From Cryptomeria japonica (taxonomy: Eukaryota; Streptophyta; Pinopsida; Cupressales; Cupressaceae), in the NCBI RefSeq assembly GCF_030272615.1, contig NC_081412.1, forward strand, positions 100,009,796 to 100,073,795: DNA of 64,000 bases. The letters are read 5' to 3'. A model generated the notes under the pieces. It made no database searches. It was not told the origin of the DNA and worked only from the letters and a program-made list of their open reading frames with translations. A program made the translations under genes and the position numbers. Shown in pieces: positions 56,391 to 64,000 of this stretch. Numbering within the stretch: the stretch's first letter is position 1; every line of letters begins with the position of its first letter.

Positions 56391-56620
56391 ATTAATTAAA
56401 TAAATAAACATCTATTTAATTAATAGAAGAGGTGAGATCAATTAAATAAATAAAATATTTATTTAATTTAAGGAAAGTATAATTTAAATAAATAAAAATA
56501 TTTATTTAAATGAGGAGAGGCTAGAGGAGGATAAATGAAATAATTAAATAAATAAAAATCTATTTAATTAATAGAAGGCTTAGCATAAAATAATTAAATA
56601 AATAAAATATTTATTTAATT
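56391..56620. repeat. Five spaced AT palindromes
   Basis: Near-perfect palindromes of the ATTAAATAAATA...TATTTATTTAAT type lie at about 56391-56424, 56440-56469, 56481-56510, 56541-56572 and 56590-56620. Each is 30-34 bp, separated by GA-rich spacers of 11-30 bp. Confidence 0.85.
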
Positions 56621-59600
56621 AGGCTAGGACAATTTTAGGCTATAAGGAAGTTAAGTAGCGGAACAACTTCCTACACTAACCTTGAGAGGAGGGTAATGCA
56701 AAAACTTTTATAGATTGTTACAACAGTTACATAAACTTAACAAAAATAGGCATAATAACATTCATACCACAATGCAATGATTTATGCAGGGAAAACCTTT
56801 TTGGGAGAAAAATGCCACACTCCAAAAGTTGCCCAATATATTATTCAACAATAAAAAAAAATTATAATATACTTGCAAAGAAATATCTTCACAAGAGTAC
56901 CACTAATCAAATATTTAGAGGCAACTCAATAACCATAAGACTCTTACACACAACCTCTATCTCACGCACCTCATTAATAGGAGATACAATACAAGAAACC
57001 ATCAAACGATATTACAAAACCATGGGCTAAAACCACCCAATAAATTATAGCCAACCTTATCTTGAATCTAGATGCCCTATGATGTGTTAAAACACACATA
57101 AACATGTGTCCCTCCCTTTTACAACTCATTTATGTGTCCGATACATTTTATATTTCCTATTTCAGGAGTCCAAACTTCCGAAGGCCATAACTTGTGAACC
57201 GTGTGTCTGATTGATGAGGTGTTTGAAGCATCGAAAATCCCACAAAGTTCTCTATCACCTCATAAAATTCTATATTGTTTACACCAACTTTTCAATGTGT
57301 TTCAAAGGGTCTAAAGTCCCCCAAATTAAGTTTAAACCTTTCATTGCACCCTTCCAAAATAGAAACTTTAATATCTTCAAAACTATTTGTGATCTTGTGA
57401 TGAAACTTTATTGGTGTGCTTATCTAGCCAACTAGAAGATTTGGGAATAATTTCACACCATTTCATGCTCAAATGAAAACCTAGTATAAATAGTAACCAC
57501 ATGTAAATGGAAGGTTGAGACACCATTTTCCCATGATAGGTGTCTACAAAGACAAGTCAAAATCTATTTAAAGCATTATAAAAAATTTCAACACAATCAA
57601 CAAGAATCTCAAACCAAAAAACCTAATATTATCATTCCAATTGACAAGCTAACCAAGCATTCAGACCACAGAGCAATGGCATATTTCAAAAGTCGCAGGA
57701 AGATCAATCTAGAGTAGTAGATTCTAGTAGTGTTGTCACGGGGATTTTCACCCAATACAAAGATGAAAACTCTACAATCTCGTGCAACATAGGACTACTC
57801 TTAGGTTGTGGGTATCCTATAGTGAGAGTAGACCTCCAGATTATGGGCTGAATCCCTTTTGATAACCTATAAACTACTAATTTTGACAAGGAAAAGGGTA
57901 AGAAAGATGCTTTAAACTGAAATTAATGCTACTAGGTGATACACCAATGACAAAAAATACTTTCCTACATTTGACTTCACTAATTACTCAAATAATGAAG
58001 CTACCTTAGCTCACAACTCAATTACAAATATTTGTAAAATTGATTCTCATGAAAGGTTTTAGCTTTTTGATGCTCACAAAAAGGAAAACAATGATGTTTT
58101 CACAATTTTGATGCAACCAAATATCAAACACATTCATAGACCTGCACTATACATGCTCTTCTTGTCCTAAGAATTGAAGAAACCAAGACAAAAATAAAAG
58201 ATTCCATACAAGAATCACAAAATCTTAATCAAAATATTTACAAATAACACTTAAGACAAAAATATTTCAAGAGGAACTCAACTTCTTTATTGAAAATAAG
58301 GAATTTTTTGCATTACCAATTTGAAAATACTCACAAGCAAATGAGTTATATAAGTATGCAAAAGTTGCTAGAGAAGTTACAATACCTAGAACTAGAGTGA
58401 GAATGAGAAGAGAGAAGGAATTATACAAAAGGCTCCAAAAATTCAAAGTTTGAATTTTGGCTCCAAAACATGATGTGCTGTCAAAACTCCATCTTCTCCC
58501 TTAAATTAGGCATCTAACTAAAATAAAAAACCTCTAAGAATGCATAAAGAGTTGTCAAATTGAAAGCAACTTCAAGGGGTCGAATGTAACTAAAAAAACC
58601 CTCTAAAATAATGATGTAACTAAAAGAAACAAGAAGTCATGTTCCTCAAAATCCTCCTTGACTCAAACTTCATCCATTTGGAGCTTTTAATTGAAACTAA
58701 TATGCCAATTAGGTGTCCCAATCACCTATTTCTCCTCCACATGTTTGCAAATCACCCAACTATCTCCTAGATGCAAGCTAAAGCTTCAAAGCTTAACTAA
58801 CCCATCTTGATTATCTTTTGAAAATCAACGTAGCATTATGCATTAATAAATAGCCTTTATCAAAGTGATTTATTTTATCACTTCAATAAAGTTTTACAAT
58901 TTGAAATCAAATGCAAAAACTTGTTGACTTCTATCTTTTAAAGCATATCCAAGAATCCAAAGCCTATATGAAATTGGGTTTGAATTAAATGAATAAAGCT
59001 TTTCATAAAAAAAAAAGGCAAAAATGCCTTTGCTTTTATCAGGTCCCTTTAGGGTTCTCAAACCCTAAATCAAAAATAACAAAAAGATCAAAACATTTGA
59101 TCTTTTCTTATTTGCTTCCTCACTATTGTGAGATCGCCACCATGATACTATAAGGTTTCTACAATAGAGTTCTCTGGTAGATTTTGCTACTTAAGAGCAT
59201 AGGCTAGCCGAATCTAGTAGGTTTTTGATAAATATAATGGCTTTATGCATATTTTTTGATCATTTGAGCTTGATCTTGTCTCAGGTTTTCTCCATTTGAA
59301 ACTTTGCAATTGAATGACTATAATCTTGATAGTTCTCTGTGTCTTTTTGCTTGCCTTCCTTATGAGTTGGGAGTATTTTCTTTTAAGTGTATTTCTTGAA
59401 GATGCATGCCCTTTATATTTCTCTCACTTCATCATTGAAGGTTTTAACACCTTTTAATCATTGCTCAAACTTTCGCTCCATTTATTGTAGATTTCTATAA
59501 ATGTCCTTGTTGTGTATGACTACTGAAAATGAGTTTTATACTGTCTTCCACTATTATTGTGCCTTGAGAACTACATCATTACTTTGTTTTCAACTCTCAA

Positions 59601-62599
59601 AAAATGATTTTTGCTCTTTTTAAATTGAAGATTATTGTGCTCGAGGGTTTTGAATGGCCAAATAAGCTTTGGCTCCAACACTACACATTATTCTCCTTAC
59701 ATAAGGACTCCTTTATCTCTGTTCCTTTATTGGTGATTGTCTTCAAGGTGTTACTCCTTTGGGTTTGCAATGTGACTGTTACTTTTTTCATTTCTTTGTC
59801 TTTTATCATTTGATGACCCTTGTGATATTGGCGGTGTCTCATTCTCACACTTGTGACTATCCTATACTTTTCTTTTTCACTAAATGATGCTCTCTCTGGG
59901 CAGTAATCTAGGTAGGAGCCTTCCTTGTCTATGTTCACTATTCATTGACTATGTATGCAGCCTTTGTGACTGCCAAAAGTCTTGTTCTATTGCTGCCCCA
60001 AACAATCATATGATTGTTCCAGGGTTTTATTTTCAAACCTTTTCGGCTCTAAAGTGTCCTTTTGATAGTGACCTGTCATTTGTTCCTTGTTTGTGTTTTG
60101 TCAAGCTTATTATGGATGTTGTTGGTTCCTAGAATAAACTGGTTTACACTGCCACAGGGTAGAGACCAAGTTGATTCCTCCAAATACCTATGGAAAGCCA
60201 CTTACAACTATCATTATATGTCAGGATTGGACCAACTTCAACAAGGATACAAGGTCCTTCTACACTTCGGGCTCTGCAGAACCCGGGAGGGTAATCCCTT
60301 AAGTGAACTTCCTGCTCTCTGCAACAATACTCAGGAATTTACTTAAAAGAAAGAAGACTATCTCATAAAAGGACTCAACAAAAAGGAAAAATTATCAAGA
60401 ATGGAAAATCCTTCAATGATCCTTGACCTTAGGCTAGAGCATGAGATGGGCGGGACAACTTTTAGAAAATACATGAAAACTTAACAGAGGATATTCTGAT
60501 ATTTAAAAGATTGTTATGAGAAATCACAAAGAACACAGACAAGAAACCAAAAACCTAATGAAATTTGCTAGTAGATACCAGTTCCTTGTTCATTTGGGTT
60601 ACAGAGTCTCTGAAACGTTGTTGAAATCTGATAAAAACATGTCTAATAGCTAGTTTAGCCTTGAACAATACTACCTTGCAATATTGTTTTGCCTACAATC
60701 CCTAACCTGAACTACTTATCAAACACTGGTACAAGTCTTATTTCTCTATAATCACACTCAAGCATTTTAATTAAACCCTTAGAATAAAGCATTGAAAGGA
60801 AAATTACATACATCATAACAATGCAACAAACAAATGAAACCCTTGATCCCATTTACTTAAAAGAAGATAAAATCACACACAAGAGAATAAAGATTAGAAA
60901 ATATATTTTCAGAAATATCATAAGCTATCTTCTCTTAGATAACAAACGATAATTTCGATTACAAAATAACCCATTTGAGAAGGAAACTTGCAGCTATTTT
61001 ATTACTTTTTCTTAGCAAAATGATATTGCAGTTCCTACTATTCTCACGACTCTCTAAAACTATATGGAACCTAGCCCTGTAGAATGGACCTACTCTTATA
61101 GAGATCCTTCTTAGAAAATTCGGAACCCTAACTAATGGCCTTGATTTCCCTTTTATAGAAAATAAGGTAGCGACAAGCTTCAGACCAAAAGACACTTGTC
61201 ACTTGAACCAAGCCCTAGAGGTTCTACATAATTCTGTTACAAAATATTCCTTATCCACATGTTGGTGCCCATGATGAGGTGGAACCAAAATCTTCAAGTG
61301 ATTATCGGTAGAAATAAAAACACTCGAGTCATGTCGATATCACCTAGACACTTCCGAATGGACCCTGAGATGCTTAGTCTTCTCCATATCATTTCCCTTC
61401 CTAAAAAGGAAAATAGATCCTGACATGAAACAAGACTTTTCCACTAAATTAGAGGAAAATCTCCAGCCTTTATGCCTTGGATTAGAGAAAATGGAAAGAG
61501 GAGCTTGGGGGTAAACATAATTTGTTTAGAAGGCATTGCAGCTTTCATGTTGTTGCAGATACGTCTGGCTTCCAATCGTCACTTGATCAAATCCTTCTTT
61601 CAGTTTCCTACGATCTCCCTCTTGGAACACTCTAACAATGAAATGAAAAGTAAGAATAGAGGAGATGTCTTGGGTGGATTTTATTGATAATAAAAGGATT
61701 TCACACCCCCTCTCATAATCCTCTGATCTTTCACAACCCCTCTGACAATGAGCAACCTCATACCAGAGAAAAAACATCCATTCTGTGTCACAAAACATGC
61801 AATGACTCCATACATAATTATGTTTGAACACCATCTTCTTATTGATGAAAAAATGTTCTCAGAAAAATGAAGAAGTTTGTATTCGTTTCTACCCATTCTA
61901 TCACCAGCCTAGTGAATTTATAATTATAATTCCATTCAAAGAAGCGGTGCTAATCCATGTGAAGAATCATCATCCTGATATTTTTTCTCATCTTGCCAGC
62001 TATGGATTCTAGCAATCATGCCTACAACTTAGGTTACCGTCATTTCTAGGCCATCACTCCATTGCCACTTGCATATGTTCACCTCATGTGAATGATTTTG
62101 TTCTAATCTTATTCCTTACTCCATGTACAGTGTTTTGCTTCAGGATTCTTGTTAACAAGCAATCTCTAAATTTATCAGAGAGGTCATGATCCATCATATC
62201 AAAACCTGAAGCTTACCTCGATCATTTCACATCTCTAAGATATCATCTTTAATTGTTTAATCAATCCTTTCCTTAATAAATTTTTTTGAAAATAATCCTC
62301 GTAGAGTGAGTTGGCATCTAAATTTCCCAACTTGTCATTAATCATCTTAAGTTGACAAGTCTGTATCCCATTCATCCTACATCTCGTGTGCAAGCTACAA
62401 CCAATAACTTCAATGATCCTCCTAATTTCACATTTGAAACTCAGCTCCAGATCTTACCCAGCCTGGAAAATCTAACAATCATTGCTTGTCGACGTTGCAT
62501 TTGACCTTCCATCTGTATCCATGGACCCACGAAGTCATGACTAATCAAAGCCATATCATCTCTTGAGTAGACTCTGTCAGCAGCCCCATCATAAGTTTT
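56621..62599. other. No recognised gene over 6 kb
   Basis: I read both strands and found no retroelement motif, no RNA gene and no host protein I recognise. Composition is AT-rich. Open stretches such as 59604-59813, 59884-60132, 60062-60346 and 61526-61834 overlap on opposite strands and lack conserved motifs. Very old repeats or unannotated host sequence are both possible. Confidence 0.4.
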
Positions 62600-62960
62600 C
62601 CTGGACAACACGAGACACGTGGCATCATCTTGTGATGCCATAGTTCGTAACTTCCTTGCAACTTCCATCATGGGGATACAGGGGCCATCCTATCTGTTCA
62701 TGCTTTATTGCTTTGCACAATGCCCATTAATTCTTTCAGAACTAAAAGTCGGGCACCTTTTACCTTAGGACATAACATCGTTGTTCATCTTGAACACATG
62801 CCAATTGATAAGACTGTTAGTAAACCAGTTTTTACCGCTTGAGAACTAGTAACACAAGGCTTCGACCCGCTACACCACCAGCTTGTCATTTTTCACTGAA
62901 AACATGTGGCATCATCTTGCGATGTCGCGGTCTTTATCTCCACTGCAATTTCAACCACAG
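62600..62960. repeat. Short direct repeat with GGCATCA...TGATGCC palindrome
   Basis: ACACGTGGCATCATCTTGTG near 62609 and ACATGTGGCATCATCTTGCG near 62904 are about 295 bp apart, and similarity continues for roughly 60 bases. The core is a palindrome (GGCATCA, loop, TGATGCC). Confidence 0.55.
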
Positions 62961-64000
62961 GGAAGCACGAATCACCAGATCTATTCTATTTTATCAACTG
63001 ATCGAAATACATGGGATTTTTGGACTTAGGAAAATTATGGGCGTGGGCACAAATATTAAAGGGAGACCGACTATAGGAAGAAAATTTTATGCACCTTAGG
63101 AAAATCACTTCAAAAACCAGTCCACCACCACTTAGAGCTTAGGGAATAAAATGGACTCACCAACAGAAAACAACCCTTGGCCTTAGTGGGAATAAGTAAT
63201 GACAAAATATATCATTTCTAGGGTTTTCTTCACAAAACATAAGAAATTTTGAAAAACCATAAACCCTAGACCATGGACCTTGACAAAGGATGTAAATAAA
63301 AACCCAAAAAATTAATATTTAAGCTCAAAATTGAAAATTCTCATGTAATCAATTTTCAGATCTATCAATGGCTCTATTTGGGGTTGCTCATTTCTTAGGA
63401 ATGAGGCAAGAAATCATAATATTTGGTGAAGCAGACCAATTGCAAGTTGGACCAAGAAGAAATTACTTGGATAGGGCAACTTCAACAGAAAAGGAAACTA
63501 CACTACCAAATAAAACCTAACTAATTCTCATGGATAATAACTACTTTAATAAAAGTAGAACCTCAAAAATTATACATGAACAGGCAATTCAAGAGGGAAT
63601 TTATTAATCACTCCATTTGGTATAGAGCCAAAAAAACATACTCTACCCCAAATTATTTATGGTTTGTAGGGTCAAACCACATATGATGGCCCAATGCCAT
63701 ATGTCAATATCAACCAATATTTTCCTTTGTCAAAAATGTAGTTATGGTCACGTTGCATTTTGAACAATCTAGAGACATCATAGCTATATAATTGTTCCTC
63801 CCTCAACATGTTATAAAAAACCTTTATCTCAGTGCACTATCCATCTATCTGAACTTTCTCATCTGGCTTTACATGAAATAAACAAAACCCATACTCAATA
63901 TTTGAAATGGAAATGTGCTGATAACAACATTCAACAGGTTTCATGTTTGCCTCATTAAGGTGAAAAAGGGAAGTGAAACACTTCATACTCTATTAGGCAA
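62961..64000. other. Window end, no firm gene
   Basis: AT-rich. Near 63727-63760 a frame reads CQKCSYGHVAF and then stops, resembling a zinc knuckle without its last Cys. It could be a LINE or retroelement ORF1 trace. Support is weak. Confidence 0.25.

Noticed and set aside
58984-59040. AAAGGCA...TGCCTTT hairpin followed by T-rich DNA, like a bacterial terminator
   Set aside because: The window is plant DNA without operons; a chance short hairpin in AT-rich sequence is more likely.
59604-60346. Possible host gene made of several 69-94 codon open frames
   Set aside because: Frames overlap on opposite strands, have no shared motif and no convincing splice-site arrangement that I can support.
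62838-62875. tRNA-like or SINE-like fragment (minus strand, TGGTGTAGCGGGTCGAAGCC)
   Set aside because: It partly resembles Pol III boxes, but the A and B boxes would overlap, and no fold or flanking duplication is visible.
1-64000. CRISPR array or prokaryotic mobile island
   Set aside because: All repeats are LTRs, minisatellites or palindromes of plant retroelement type; no spacer-repeat pattern or cas-like gene.

Overview
This window looks like intergenic DNA from a seed plant with a large, repeat-rich genome, possibly a gymnosperm (inference). It is AT-rich, I recognise no intact host gene, and about 50 kb is nested, decayed LTR retrotransposons. Every coding region I can identify belongs to a retroelement and carries stops or frameshifts. 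There is no prokaryotic-style operon, CRISPR array or rRNA.

Layout, left to right. (1) 1-756: an unidentified coding remnant, then an AT-rich flank. (2) 757-6650: a minus-strand Ty3/gypsy chromovirus with both LTRs. (3) 6815-21735: a minus-strand Ty1/copia element, split inside its integrase by a plus-strand non-autonomous element, D (10688-18262). D encodes a zinc-knuckle Gag plus a long unknown ORF2 and no pol. (4) About 22950-35230: a minus-strand Tat-lineage Ty3/gypsy element. It is interrupted by a 7 kb Gag-only element, E (24138-31150, perfect 5-bp target duplication), and by a solo LTR inside its reverse transcriptase (32659-34296). (5) 36680-37890: a lone copia-type LTR. (6) 38353-about 44820: copia element C, arranged LTR, internal, LTR, partial internal. 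(7) About 44820-48787: the 3' region of another gypsy element, with several tandem repeats, a polypurine tract and a 3' LTR. (8) About 48850-51985: element G, a diverged relative of D, ending in a 1.2 kb purine-only-like tract. (9) 53.4-56.6 kb: a hairpin repeat, a 300-bp tandem repeat carrying a 334-bp TRIM, and AT palindromes. (10) 56.6-64 kb: nothing I recognise with confidence.

How the pieces work together. The autonomous copia elements A and C and the pol-less elements D and E share nearly the same polypurine-tract block next to the 3' LTR. A, C, D, E and G share a primer-binding site matching initiator Met-tRNA and a C-rich motif near an LTR end. This fits trans-mobilisation of D, E and G by copia enzymes (inference).

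The most unusual candidates are the TRIM at 54962-55295, whose 135-bp LTRs each hold a tRNA-like sequence with A and B boxes, and the D/G family with its conserved unknown ORF2.
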